Shown: positions 29,338-38,884, counted from the first letter of the stretch. The stretch: DNA of 64,000 nt from Pseudomonadales bacterium (GCA_019090615.1 JAHRVQ010000086.1:52891-116890), one strand, 5' to 3'. The notes: generated by a model not told the origin, from the letters alone. Program-made: numbers and translations.

Positions 29338-30687
29338 TTAAAATATTTTTCTGAGTGAGACTAAAAATTCTGCTCGGTCGAACTCATATAAGCTCACCGT
29401 GGAATCTTTCTCACTAAAGTTAAGATTAATCGTAGTGGTCCAGTTACTTACCGGGAAACGCGCAAAGCTGGCCCCGATACCAATGCTGTACAGGTCATCT
29501 TCACGCTCAAAGCTAGAACTCAGAAAGGTGAAGTCATCATCATAATCAACGCTGCTGGCGCTGGCCTGAACAAAATACACCCGGCCCCCTGGTCGAAACC
29601 AGCTATTGCTTATGCTGACACCGTAACCATCGGTTGAAAATATTGAATCACTTTCTCTGGCATCTTCAACGGTGCCGTACAGCGACACGTTAAATTGTGC
29701 ATTGGTATAACTTTGAGTAAGACTTACACCGTAATTATATTGGTCAACATCTCGCACTTCGAGCTGCGACTCTTCAAAGCGTAAACTACCAGCTCGAATA
29801 AATGCAGAAGCAACCCAGGTATCGTTCAGTTCATAGGAATAATTACCTAACAGGCTAAGATTATTTTTATCATGGGTGCCATCCAGCGCAGAGAATATTG
29901 TATTACCACCAACAAAAACACTATGCGGCCCACGCTTCCAGTTCCAGCCAAGACCCAGATCAATGCTTGATGGATCTACGTAGTGTGCGGAAGGATTACT
30001 CCGATGACTGATGCTCGCCGTCAGTATAAACTGCGATTCTGCCGATAGCGGTTTACTATAAAGCAGACCTAAGCGGGTGGAAAAGAAAGCCGAATCTTGC
30101 TCAACATTTTTATCATTAAGCCTGAAGATACCCAGAAATATTCGCTCGTCGGTAGCCGCTGACGCATTGTCATCCCAACCAAAACCAAGATCGATATAAT
30201 ACTGTGTTGAAGCGCGATACACCCGCGCCTTTGCGTCAATCGCCTGCATGTAGTTATTGGCGGCCAACTGAACTTTTTCTGGTGGGCTGTCAGCCAGCAC
30301 CCGCTCAAACTCTGCCCGAGCCAATTCATTATCCCCTATATCATAATAGGCCCTGGCCAATTCCATCCTGGCGCCAGAAAATGCCGGCCGCCTCGCTACC
30401 AGGCGCTGCAGACTAAATATCGCTTCCCCTGAGGCGCCACTATCCAGCGCCGCTATGCCCAATAGATAGTCATAAGAATCCTGACCTGATAATTCGACTT
30501 CATACTGCACTAACAATTCATAGGCCTGTAATGCTCGACCACCTTGCAGGTGCTCACGGGCTTGCTCAAAGACCTGTTCTCGATCGGATACAGCAGCCGT
30601 CGTCAGGCCACTTAATCCAAGAGACAACAGGCCAATCGTATACACCAGATGCATACGCCGGACGGCCTGATTCCAAGCTTTTTTCAT
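29338..30687 (-). CDS. Slam/DUF560-like outer-membrane protein (TPR plus beta-barrel)
   Basis: A 449-residue outer-membrane protein. A signal peptide (YTIGLLSLGLSGLTTAAVS) precedes a periplasmic TPR region (about 35-150; YDYLLGIAALDSGASGEAIFSLQRLVARRP, AFSGARMELARAYYDIGDNELARAEFERVL). A beta-barrel of about 280 residues follows, with alternating aromatic strands and a terminal Phe (SLRKIF). This is the layout of surface lipoprotein assembly modifiers, also called type XI secretion outer-membrane proteins. It is first in an operon with a FecR/TbpB-like protein and a giant lipoprotein, both plausible cargo. The family call rests on layout and strand pattern, not on an alignment. Confidence 0.82.
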   Translation of the reverse strand: MKKAWNQAVRRMHLVYTIGLLSLGLSGLTTAAVSDREQVFEQAREHLQGGRALQAYELLVQYEVELSGQDSYDYLLGIAALDSGASGEAIFSLQRLVARRPAFSGARMELARAYYDIGDNELARAEFERVLADSPPEKVQLAANNYMQAIDAKARVYRASTQYYIDLGFGWDDNASAATDERIFLGIFRLNDKNVEQDSAFFSTRLGLLYSKPLSAESQFILTASISHRSNPSAHYVDPSSIDLGLGWNWKRGPHSVFVGGNTIFSALDGTHDKNNLSLLGNYSYELNDTWVASAFIRAGSLRFEESQLEVRDVDQYNYGVSLTQSYTNAQFNVSLYGTVEDARESDSIFSTDGYGVSISNSWFRPGGRVYFVQASASSVDYDDDFTFLSSSFEREDDLYSIGIGASFARFPVSNWTTTINLNFSEKDSTVSLYEFDRAEFLVSLRKIF

Positions 30688-31227
30688 GTCGAATACTCTT
30701 TGGTTAAGATCTTTTAGTTAAGATGGTGGGTTAATAATAAGTGGTATTAAATAACTAATATGAACGCTTAGTTCTAGTCATTGCCGGCCCAAAAAAGCGC
30801 CAAAGGATGGAAATAGTTAGCCTCCATGCCACACCTAATATATTTGCTGGCAATACTATTTACTGGCAATACTACTGCTCTTTAAAAAATGCCTATTCAA
30901 AAGGCTTATTATTGCTATCTATAAGGTTCTAATAATTGTTAGACGTTCTACTAGTTAGACGTTCTACTAGAGAATGCCTAAAAACTGATTTAAAGCGGTC
31001 TCGATATTCTTGCTGTTTATCCATTCTCTCAATCAGAACAAATGAATTATGTGATAAACCCCACATTATGTTGGCAAAAATGTTCGCACTAAAAAACTTG
31101 CCTAAAGAACTCGCCAACAAAGCAGACCTTGTGGGTATTTACGCAGTATCAACTTTAACTATCATTAATAGAATTTTCAATCGCAAAATCTAACATCTTT
31201 TTTAACAATCTTGTTGCCTCTCTATAT
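30688..31227 (-). promoter_or_regulatory. 540-bp upstream region of the Slam-FecR-lipoprotein operon, with repeats
   Basis: No convincing gene. It must hold the promoter of the operon. It is AT-rich and carries two short tandem duplications: a 16-bp unit near 30847-30876 (CTGGCAATACTA core, twice) and TTAGACGTTCTACTAG at 30939-30954 and 30955-30970. Two small overlapping frames of 63 and 85 codons start with TTG and lack ribosome sites. I could not assign -35/-10 boxes with confidence. Confidence 0.45.
30939..30970. repeat. 16-bp perfect tandem duplication
   Basis: TTAGACGTTCTACTAG at 30939-30954 is repeated exactly at 30955-30970, inside the long leader region of the Slam-like operon. Confidence 0.93.
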
Positions 31228-31815
31228 CTAATGATCGAGATCATTACAGAGGGTTAATCGAGTCGCCTCATTAATAATTGTCGGTGCCTCCGAGTAGGCA
31301 TTATGCGCCACCCCAAATTTTATCGCCGCACCTGCCAGAACCTGCTCGCAATGAATAGCCTGGAACTGGAACCGCAAGAAATGCACTGCCGCAGTTTTTT
31401 GCTCATTGGAGCGTTCCATGTCCTCGTCAGCAATAGCAAAAATCTGTTCATTATCGCCCACTTGCAACCAAACTTTATCTTCAACACCTACCAGGGCCGC
31501 TAACTGCTTTTTTCTTTCATCAATATCTTCATATTGAATCAACATAGTGCACTTCCAGTTATTTCCTTCAGGAATTAGGGGGTTATAAGCCGTAAGCTCT
31601 TCTTCGATACTGGCAGCCTCAAATATTTTTTCAATGCGTAACATTTCCTGAATCTGGTATTGAATAGTCAACCGATCTTCAAACATCAATTGAATGTTGT
31701 CACCCAACAATACTTTGCGATTTTTCTTATGGGCTAATACTTCACTGCGAAATGCTGCGCGGCGTTCAGCATACTGCTCCAGTGACCATAAATCATTTCG
31801 GTTTAGTGACGGCAT
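31228..31815 (-). CDS. DUF3501 family protein
   Basis: A 195-residue protein matching DUF3501 (start RNDLWSLEQYAERRAAFRSEVLAHKKNRKVLLGDNIQLMFEDRLTIQYQIQEMLR is the family signature, cited here only to name its features: the RRVxLG-like turn and FEDxxTIxYQIQEMLR helix). Function is unknown. In many bacteria it is encoded next to rubrerythrin and a GlpC-like Fe-S protein, suggesting a role in peroxide or redox chemistry. Here it follows the Fe-S protein gene by 55 bp on the same strand, but no rubrerythrin is seen. No signal peptide; probably cytoplasmic. Confidence 0.9.
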   Translation of the reverse strand: MPSLNRNDLWSLEQYAERRAAFRSEVLAHKKNRKVLLGDNIQLMFEDRLTIQYQIQEMLRIEKIFEAASIEEELTAYNPLIPEGNNWKCTMLIQYEDIDERKKQLAALVGVEDKVWLQVGDNEQIFAIADEDMERSNEQKTAAVHFLRFQFQAIHCEQVLAGAAIKFGVAHNAYSEAPTIINEATRLTLCNDLDH

Positions 31816-31870
31816 AATTAATACTCTTTTTTCAATGTAACGATGATGATGCTAATAATGACTAACCCCT

Positions 31871-33211
31871 TTAGATATCGTAAGCTTTTCGTAACAACGC
31901 CATTGGATGGTCTGATGCTTTCACCGCCTCACTGATATTTTCTATATGGGTAATCGCCATAGGACAATCGCTGGCAAAATAGTCGGGTTGCTGTTGGTCG
32001 ACCTGGCGTACAACAGCCCTGGCAATTTTCAATGATTTCGCTCGGGTTTCTTTTTTTACGGCATAGGTTCCATCATGGCCGGAGCAGCGCTCAATCGCTT
32101 TAACCTCAGTACCTGGGACTAGTTTCAAAATATCTCGCGTCTTGTAGCCGATATTCTGCACCCGTAAATGACAGGCAACCTGATAGCTAATATTGCCAAG
32201 TGCGACATTAAAATCTGTTTTTAACAAGCCAGCTTTATGCCGCAAAAATAAATACTCAAAAGGGTCAAAAAAGGCCTGCTGAACTTTCCTGACCTGTTCG
32301 TCTTCAGGGAACATCAACGGCAATTCCTGTTTATACATCAACACACAGGAAGGAATAGGTGCGATCAGGTCGTATCCCTGGTCAACCAGGGCAGCCAATA
32401 CCGGAATATTTTTTTGTTTCAATTTTTCGACACTTTCCAGATCACCCAGCTCAAGTTTAGGCATCCCACAACAGGCTTCTTTGGGCACCATATCGATTAA
32501 TATCTGGTTATGCTCAAACACACTAACAAAATCCTCGCCCAAACTCGGATGATTATAATTGCCATAACAGGTCGCATAAAAAGCCACCTTGCCGGTGGTA
32601 CGACCCGCCGGTGTAGGCTCGGCACTCGCGCTTATCAAGCGTTTATTAGTGAAGCTTTTACGGAGGGTTTTAGCATGGTACTTTGGTACCGGTGCTTCGG
32701 CGTGCACATCAATAGTGGCAGCCAGCGTTTTCCGAAACAAGGTATTATCCAGCAAGGCATTCACGGTCACATCCACTAACGGAATCGTTGCCAGCTTGCC
32801 CATGGTGTCTGTGCTGGTGAGGAGTTTATCTCGCAATGGCGCACCCTCATGTTTAAACCGTTGAGCTTTTGCGCGTAACATCAAATGCGGAAAGTCGATG
32901 TTCCATTCATGGGGTGGGACATAAGGACATTTGGTCATATAACACAGATCGCAGAGATAACACTGATCAACAACCTTGTAGTAGTCCTTTTTATCTACCC
33001 CATCAACTTCCATGGTGCTCGATTCGTCAACCAGGTCAAACAGGGTAGGAAAGGAATCACATAAACTGACACAACGACGACAGCCATGGCAGATATCATA
33101 AACTCTTTCGAGCTCAGAGAAGAGATCGGCCTTGTCATGATACTTTTCAGTTTTCCACTCTATCGGGTGTCGTGTGGGCGCCTCGAGACTACCTTCCCGT
33201 TTCTCTGACAT
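31871..33211 (-). CDS. (Fe-S)-binding heterodisulfide-reductase-like protein
   Basis: A 446-residue GlpC/HdrD-type protein. Two 4Fe-4S cluster motifs lie near the N-terminus (CHGCRRCVSLCDSFP and CYLCDLCYMTKCPYVPPHEW). The C-terminal part has CCG-like domains, seen as ATCYGNYNHPSLGEDF, EACCGMPKLELG, and CHLRVQNIG with ERCSGHDGTYA. It would pass electrons between a quinone or flavoprotein and an unknown partner. It is the upstream gene of a pair with DUF3501. The usual third member of this neighbourhood, rubrerythrin, is absent on both sides. CAAGG precedes the ATG. Confidence 0.9.
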   Translation of the reverse strand: MSEKREGSLEAPTRHPIEWKTEKYHDKADLFSELERVYDICHGCRRCVSLCDSFPTLFDLVDESSTMEVDGVDKKDYYKVVDQCYLCDLCYMTKCPYVPPHEWNIDFPHLMLRAKAQRFKHEGAPLRDKLLTSTDTMGKLATIPLVDVTVNALLDNTLFRKTLAATIDVHAEAPVPKYHAKTLRKSFTNKRLISASAEPTPAGRTTGKVAFYATCYGNYNHPSLGEDFVSVFEHNQILIDMVPKEACCGMPKLELGDLESVEKLKQKNIPVLAALVDQGYDLIAPIPSCVLMYKQELPLMFPEDEQVRKVQQAFFDPFEYLFLRHKAGLLKTDFNVALGNISYQVACHLRVQNIGYKTRDILKLVPGTEVKAIERCSGHDGTYAVKKETRAKSLKIARAVVRQVDQQQPDYFASDCPMAITHIENISEAVKASDHPMALLRKAYDI

Positions 33212-33520
33212 ATTTTTAACCTTGAGTAAATCCTGGGCATAATATCAGATCTTCTACCGCTGGATGGCTAATTTTTGGTATAAGATTTAGTAACGACGAA
33301 GCGGACCATATAAAGCCCAGGAAGACAACAGTAGTTGAATTTATGCTGATTAACTCACAGCGGGTACCCACAACCTTTACTTAACACAGCTGGCGCGAAC
33401 AAAGGTGCCAACAAAAACCTGAACAAGCAACCGATGGGCAAAATATTGCAGTTGTTTAATCAGGCCCTGAGCAGTCCTGATTTCTGCTACAGTGACCATT
33501 CGCTCGCACGGCAATATACT

Positions 33521-34582
33521 ATGAATCGCGCCTTTATATTTCATCAATCATTACGTCAGCCACGGCATTTCTGCGTAGTGTTACTATTGTTTACGGCTAT
33601 TAACTTTATTGTTGACAATGTTGTTGGCAATGTTGCCGCTGCTCAAAACCACTCGGTTCAAGCCTCTTCTCTAGCGGATCATTCTCTACCAGATCATTCG
33701 CTTCACAATATAGACGAGGGCCCGAGGGGTTCACAACGGCCATCGCTACATAAGGTAAGTATTGACCAGCACGAATTTGCCTTATGGCACCGGCCAGTAT
33801 CCTCAGCCAAAGCGACTATTTTATTACTTCATGGCCGCACCTATAGTGCCCTGCCCGATTTCGATCTGCAGCTAGCCGGCGAATCATTATCTTTTATGCG
33901 CAGTCTTAACCAGCTTGGTTACGACGTTTATGCTTTAGATAGCCGAGGTTATGGGCACACCGCTCGAGATAGCAGCGGTTGGCTAACGCCAGACCGAGCA
34001 GCCCAGGATGTGATCGGTATTATTCAATGGATCCAGCAACAAACCCAGCGTAAGCTACATATCTATGGCTGGTCATATGGCGCAATGGTGAGCCAGCTAG
34101 TGGCACAAAGAAAACCTGACCTTATTGCTTCTATGTTACTTTTTGGTTATCCATTTGACCCTGCTCGGCATATCCATAAATTAGACAAAACTTATCCTTC
34201 TCAGCCACCCGCCATCAAAAATACGTCCGCTCACGCCGCCTCCGACTTCATTACCGCCGGCACTATCTCGCCGCAGGCCATCCAGGCCTATACTGCAGCC
34301 GCGCTGCGGGCAGACCCTATAAGGGTTGATTTCAAAAACTTACATGAATGGTCAGAACTCGATGCAAGCAGGATTATTATCCCCACATTACTTATTCAGG
34401 CACCCCATGACCCATTGGCCAGGACTGACTTACAACAGGCTTTTTTTACCCAAATAAAAACACCTGAAAAATGGTGGGTAGTCCTCAAAGATGGCGACCA
34501 TGCCGCACTACTGGAAACACCACGAGATGAAATGTTAGCCGTGATGGACTTTTTTATTCGCTTGCACCAGGACCGCCCTTAA
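33521..34582 (+). CDS. exported alpha/beta hydrolase
   Basis: Alpha/beta-hydrolase fold. Oxyanion-hole region LLLHGRTY, nucleophile Ser in YGWSYGAM, acid Asp in IQAPHDPLA and catalytic His in KDGDHAALLE are all present. I chose the ATG at 33521 because it gives an export signal (RHFCVVLLLFTAINFIV); an in-frame ATG at 33434 would add 29 residues in front. The segment after the signal is made of short tandem duplications: a 12-bp unit at 33611-33634 (VDNV/VGNV) and a 15-bp unit at 33668-33697 (SLADH/SLPDH). The substrate is unknown. It is divergent from the Fe-S gene. Confidence 0.85.
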   Translation: MNRAFIFHQSLRQPRHFCVVLLLFTAINFIVDNVVGNVAAAQNHSVQASSLADHSLPDHSLHNIDEGPRGSQRPSLHKVSIDQHEFALWHRPVSSAKATILLLHGRTYSALPDFDLQLAGESLSFMRSLNQLGYDVYALDSRGYGHTARDSSGWLTPDRAAQDVIGIIQWIQQQTQRKLHIYGWSYGAMVSQLVAQRKPDLIASMLLFGYPFDPARHIHKLDKTYPSQPPAIKNTSAHAASDFITAGTISPQAIQAYTAAALRADPIRVDFKNLHEWSELDASRIIIPTLLIQAPHDPLARTDLQQAFFTQIKTPEKWWVVLKDGDHAALLETPRDEMLAVMDFFIRLHQDRP

Positions 34583-34594
34583 TCGAAAAACCAC

Positions 34595-35476
34595 CTAAAC
34601 TTGAAAATCTCTGGTCTTACTCAATTGAAACAGCGCATCAATTCGGCGCCATACACACCCTCCCGCAGGCTTCTTTATAGTACCGTCTGGTTCACAACCA
34701 GCCCCCACAGGCTTGCCATTAAGCCAACCCACCGGCCAGGCTTCGCGGGTCGAACTGGCGACAAATATTTCATCAGCATGGGCCAGCGTATCCAGATCAA
34801 TCTGCACTTCCTGCAGGGGGACATTATTTTCCCTCGCCAGCTCAATAATCACCGCTCGGGTAATACCATGTAACAATAGTTGGCTTTTGGGTGGGGTAAA
34901 AATAATGCCATTTTTAACCACAAAAATATTTGCTGACGTACATTCCGTTATATAACCATCTCTAACCAGCACAGCATCATCAGCGCCTTTCGCAACGGCC
35001 TGGTTTTTCAGCATTCCCGCCGCCACCAGACTTATTGTTTTAATATCACACCGAGACCAACGAAAATCTTCCAGGGTTATCATCGCATAGGGCTTCACCG
35101 ATTGCCTTGCCAGCGCGGGTGCAGCAGACACCAGCATAAAAACTGTTGGTATCATGCCATCTGGATAGTCAAAACTGCGGCCATTATCTGCTCCGCGGGT
35201 GATCTGGATATATAGACTGGCATTTGATTCACCACTTTTTTCAATCGCTTCTGCGATTAGCTCATGCCATTGCGCCTGACTATAGGGATCAGGCAAATAA
35301 ATTTCCGCCAGACTATGACGCAACCGCTGCAGGTGACGCGCTAGTTGAAATGGCCGCTGGGCATAGACGGGAATACTTTCATAAACACCATCGCCGAATA
35401 AAAACCCTCGGTCAAGCACTGACACCTGCGCCTTTTCTACTGCTTGCCAGCAACCATTCAGATAGGAAATCGACAT
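34595..35476 (-). CDS. class IV aminotransferase, D-amino-acid transaminase type
   Basis: PLP enzyme of the branched-chain/D-amino-acid/4-amino-4-deoxychorismate lyase fold. It begins with YLNGCWQAVEKAQVSVLDRGFLFGDGVYESIPVY, holds the Schiff-base lysine in RCDIKTISLVA, then GADDAVLVRDGYITECTSANIF and FVASSTREAWPV, the group seen in D-alanine transaminases. The ATG at 35476 with AAAGGG upstream is better than the TTG at 35497. About 20 extra residues occur near the C-terminus. It supplies D-amino acids or degrades them. It is followed on the opposite strand by the hydrolase gene, with 12 bp between stops. Confidence 0.88.
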   Translation of the reverse strand: MSISYLNGCWQAVEKAQVSVLDRGFLFGDGVYESIPVYAQRPFQLARHLQRLRHSLAEIYLPDPYSQAQWHELIAEAIEKSGESNASLYIQITRGADNGRSFDYPDGMIPTVFMLVSAAPALARQSVKPYAMITLEDFRWSRCDIKTISLVAAGMLKNQAVAKGADDAVLVRDGYITECTSANIFVVKNGIIFTPPKSQLLLHGITRAVIIELARENNVPLQEVQIDLDTLAHADEIFVASSTREAWPVGWLNGKPVGAGCEPDGTIKKPAGGCVWRRIDALFQLSKTRDFQV

Positions 35477-35733
35477 TCTGAAAACACCCTTTATCAACCA
35501 TTCAAATTACTTAAGGTCACTATTCTGGACCCTAGCGACGCCGTGCATGATAAACAAAAATTCAGCATTAGCATCCATAAAAGAACAAAGTTCCATTACC
35601 TTTCCAGAATACCCTTAAGCTATAGATGAGCCGTGGTGCAAATTCATCAAACGAATATCCGGCTATCTAAAGCCTCGCCTGCAGACTCATGTTACTGTTT
35701 GTAGCTGTAAAGGATAAATACGGCCAATCTATT

Positions 35734-37155
35734 ATGAAAAAACTACTCATTGCTAATCGCGGAGAAATTGCCATTCGGATTGCCAGGGCAGCCCACGAAC
35801 TTGGCATTCAAACCGCAGCAATTTTTTCAGCAGAGGACACCCACGCGCTGCATCGCATTAAGGCAGATACTGCCATAGACTTAGAAGGTGCAAGCCCTGG
35901 CGCCTATCTTGATATAGAGCAGATCATTCAGCTCGCCAACCAACATGGCTGTGACGCCATCCACCCTGGCTACGGATTTTTAAGCGAAAATGCCAGTTTT
36001 GCCCTTGCCTGCGCCGAAAATCATATTACTTTTATTGGCCCAGACTCTGAACAACTCACATTATTTGGTGACAAAACAAGCGCCAGACAACTTGCCAAAG
36101 AATGCGGCGTACCATTAGTACTCGGCACTGTTAAAGACACTAGCCTCGAAGAAGCCCGTGATTTTTTTAATCAACTACCAGATAACAGTGACGCAATTCT
36201 GAAGGCGGTATCCGGAGGAGGTGGTCGCGGCATGCGCATTGTTGATTCACTCGAAACACTGGAAAAAGTATTCGAACGATGCAAAAGCGAAGCCAAAAAT
36301 GCTTTTGGCAATGACGCCGTATATATAGAACAGCTCATCCCGCACGCACGACATATCGAAATTCAGGTCATCGGTGACGGCCAGGAAGTCACACATCTAT
36401 GGGATCGTGAATGTAGTATTCAACGCAATCACCAAAAAATCATCGAAGTTGCGCCAAGCCCCAGCTTAACCGGCTCACAAAGACAACCTTTGATCAATGC
36501 CGCATTAAAAATGGCGCAATCAAAAAATTACCTTAGCCTTGGTACCTTTGAATTTTTAGTGGACACCAACAACCCTGAAAACTTTTATTTTATTGAAGCC
36601 AACCCCCGCTTACAGGTTGAACATACCATCACAGAGGAGGTAACTGGTTTTGATCTGGTGCAGGCGCAGCTTAAAATTGCCGACAACAGTACCTTAGCAG
36701 ACTTAAAAGTACCCACCCAAAAACCCGCAGGCTATGCAATACAATGCCGAATCAATATGGAAACGTTATCGAAAAAAGGCCGTTTTAAACCTACGGGAGG
36801 TAATATTAGCGTATTTGAAATACCCTCTGGACCAGGTGTTCGAGTTGATCATTTTGGCTATGCGGGTTATAAAACTTCAACACGTTTTGATTCGCTGCTG
36901 GCAAAACTCATAGTGCACTCAGCCAACAGTTATGCTGATGTTATCAAAAAAGCACGCCGTGCTCTGGCAGAATTCAGGATTGAAGGGTTTGAAACCAATA
37001 TCAGTTTTCTGCAACTTTTAATGGAACAGCCAGCATTTATAGATAACAACATATATACCCGTTTTATCGACGACAACTTTGCTTCCTTTGACACTAGCCA
37101 GGCGCAACCAATACTCTATTTTAAATCTGAAGAGAATAGTACGCCAGCAAAGTAA
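35734..37155 (+). CDS. biotin carboxylase subunit
   Basis: ATP-grasp biotin carboxylase of about 473 residues without a fused biotin domain. It begins MKKLLIANRGEIAIRIARAAHELGI, and shows HPGYGFLSENASFA, the glycine-rich loop SGGGGRGMRIV, RECSIQRNHQKIIEVAPSP, and FIEANPRLQVEHTITEEVTG with the catalytic Glu and Arg. The ATG at 35734 fits the family start; an ATG at 35689 would add 15 residues. It stands alone: neither accB nor a carboxyltransferase is adjacent. It could serve acetyl-CoA carboxylase or an acyl-CoA carboxylase. It might also pair with the biotinylated OadA encoded about 7 kb away, as in two-subunit pyruvate carboxylases. Confidence 0.9.
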   Translation: MKKLLIANRGEIAIRIARAAHELGIQTAAIFSAEDTHALHRIKADTAIDLEGASPGAYLDIEQIIQLANQHGCDAIHPGYGFLSENASFALACAENHITFIGPDSEQLTLFGDKTSARQLAKECGVPLVLGTVKDTSLEEARDFFNQLPDNSDAILKAVSGGGGRGMRIVDSLETLEKVFERCKSEAKNAFGNDAVYIEQLIPHARHIEIQVIGDGQEVTHLWDRECSIQRNHQKIIEVAPSPSLTGSQRQPLINAALKMAQSKNYLSLGTFEFLVDTNNPENFYFIEANPRLQVEHTITEEVTGFDLVQAQLKIADNSTLADLKVPTQKPAGYAIQCRINMETLSKKGRFKPTGGNISVFEIPSGPGVRVDHFGYAGYKTSTRFDSLLAKLIVHSANSYADVIKKARRALAEFRIEGFETNISFLQLLMEQPAFIDNNIYTRFIDDNFASFDTSQAQPILYFKSEENSTPAK

Positions 37156-37164
37156 TAGCCGCTC

Positions 37165-37196
37165 TGTTATTGCCCTTACAAAAACGGGCAATAACA
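37165..37196. terminator. bidirectional hairpin between biotin carboxylase and aldehyde dehydrogenase
   Basis: TGTTATTGCCC (37165-37175) pairs with GGGCAATAACA (37186-37196), an 11-bp perfect stem around a 10-base loop, 9 bp after the carboxylase stop and before the end of the convergent gene. The AT half of the stem gives a short T-containing tail on each strand. Confidence 0.65.
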
Positions 37197-37228
37197 AAAC
37201 GACTCCGGCTAAATAATTCTCGCCTAAC

Positions 37229-38659
37229 CTAAGATGAAGCTGGGACAAAAACAGCCTTGGTTTCAAGAAATTCTTCAAAACCTAAAACACCCCATTCACG
37301 ACCGTTACCCGATTGCTTATAACCGCCAAATGGCGCACCAAAATCTGGGCCTGAACCATTAATATGCACATTACCTGTACGCAACTGTGCAGCAACTTCA
37401 ACCGCATGATCGACACTACCCGATTGTACATAACCCGACAAACCATAAGGAGAGTCGTTAGCAATTGCAATGGCTTCAGCTTCAGTCTGGTAAGGTAATA
37501 TAGTTAACACTGGGCCAAATACTTCTTCTCTGGCAATGGTCATCTCATTATTGACGTTACCAAAGATAGTGGGTTTAACAAAATATCCCGTCTCCAGACC
37601 TGCTGGCTTGCCTGTGCCGCCGGTAACAAGTTCTGCGCCTTCATCTATACCGGCCTGAATCAGCCCTTGTATTTTATTAAATTGTACTTCACTCACAACC
37701 GGTCCCATGGTGGTGCTTTCTGCAAATGGATCACCCGGCTGCATACTCTCAGCAGTGGCTTTTGCAATTTCAAGTGCTTCACTTTGTTTGGCTGCAGGCA
37801 CTAACATGCGGGTTGGCGCATTACAGGATTGGCCTGAATTGGTAAAACAGGTAACAACACCACTTGAAACTGCAGCTTGTAGGTCAGCATCCTCCAGAAC
37901 AATATTGGCAGATTTTCCGCCTAATTCCTGAGATACACGCTTAACTGTATCTGCCGAAGCCTTAGCGACTAAAATACCCGCTCGAGTGGAGCCAGTAAAA
38001 GACATCATATGAATATCAGGATGGGACGACATAGGTTCGCCAACACCTGGTCCATCACCATTAATAAGATTAAATACGCCTTTTGGCACCCCAGCAGCGG
38101 CTAATACTTCGGCCATAATAATGGCATTTACTGGCGCTACTTCACTGGGCTTTAATATAACAGTACAACCAGCCGCTAATGCAGGTGCAACTTTGCATGC
38201 AATCTGATTGATCGGCCAGTTCCAGGGAGTAATTAGACCGCAAACCCCAACTGGTTCACGACGTAACAAATAGGCGCCTTTAGTTTCTTCCCAGACAAAG
38301 GTTTTCAGAATTTCCATAGCGGTCGCAAAATGTGCCATGCCGGTACCAGCCTGGGCTGCTTTAGACAAGCCAGTCGGCGCGCCCATTTCGGTAGAAATTG
38401 CATCAGCAATTTCATTATATCTTTTTTGATATTCGCCCAAAATCGCGCCGAATAATTCAATACGCTCGGTAACAGTGGTTTTTGAAAAACTTTCAAAAGC
38501 TGTTTTAGCAGCCGCAACCGCGTTATCAACATCAGCGGAGGAACCCATGCTGATGGTGGCAAATGCTGCTTCAGTGGCTGGATTGATAACATCAAGGGTG
38601 GCTGGGGTGGCTGGACCTACCCACTCTCCGTTGATATAGAACTTAAGGTGTTCTTGCAT
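37229..38659 (-). CDS. aldehyde dehydrogenase family protein
   Basis: NAD(P)-dependent aldehyde dehydrogenase of 476 residues. TPWNWPINQIACKVAPALAAGCTVILKPSE, FTGSTRAG, catalytic Glu in SQELGGKSANIV and catalytic Cys in FTNSGQSCNAPTRM are all present. Near the C-terminus is FGGYKQSGNGREWG. GAGAGA lies before the ATG. The CoA-transferase gene lies 225 bp upstream on the same strand; both could act in one carboxylic-acid route, but the gap leaves that open. Substrate unknown. Confidence 0.93.
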   Translation of the reverse strand: MQEHLKFYINGEWVGPATPATLDVINPATEAAFATISMGSSADVDNAVAAAKTAFESFSKTTVTERIELFGAILGEYQKRYNEIADAISTEMGAPTGLSKAAQAGTGMAHFATAMEILKTFVWEETKGAYLLRREPVGVCGLITPWNWPINQIACKVAPALAAGCTVILKPSEVAPVNAIIMAEVLAAAGVPKGVFNLINGDGPGVGEPMSSHPDIHMMSFTGSTRAGILVAKASADTVKRVSQELGGKSANIVLEDADLQAAVSSGVVTCFTNSGQSCNAPTRMLVPAAKQSEALEIAKATAESMQPGDPFAESTTMGPVVSEVQFNKIQGLIQAGIDEGAELVTGGTGKPAGLETGYFVKPTIFGNVNNEMTIAREEVFGPVLTILPYQTEAEAIAIANDSPYGLSGYVQSGSVDHAVEVAAQLRTGNVHINGSGPDFGAPFGGYKQSGNGREWGVLGFEEFLETKAVFVPASS

Positions 38660-38884
38660 GGTCTATCTCTCTGTTTCAATAATAGGACGTGTTTATGCAA
38701 CGCTTATCAACATCTGCGTCTTTGTTGCCCGAAGCTGCCCAGTTATCCACTCAAACGCATAACTTTAAATCGGTGCGCCGAGCATGGGTGCTTGCAGTAG
38801 CAATGCGGCGTTAAATTACAAACATGCAGAATCCCTGTCAAGCTTTGCCGTTATGTGAATAGGCAGGGGTTTTGCCGCATGATT

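Noticed and set aside
30929..31193. Two overlapping small frames upstream of the Slam-like gene
   Set aside because: Both start with TTG, have no ribosome site, overlap each other on opposite strands and look like no known protein.
38820..38880. Imperfect inverted repeat (CCCTGTC...GGCAGGG) between the CoA-transferase and aldehyde dehydrogenase genes
   Set aside because: Loop is long and pairing imperfect; not strong enough to call a terminator.
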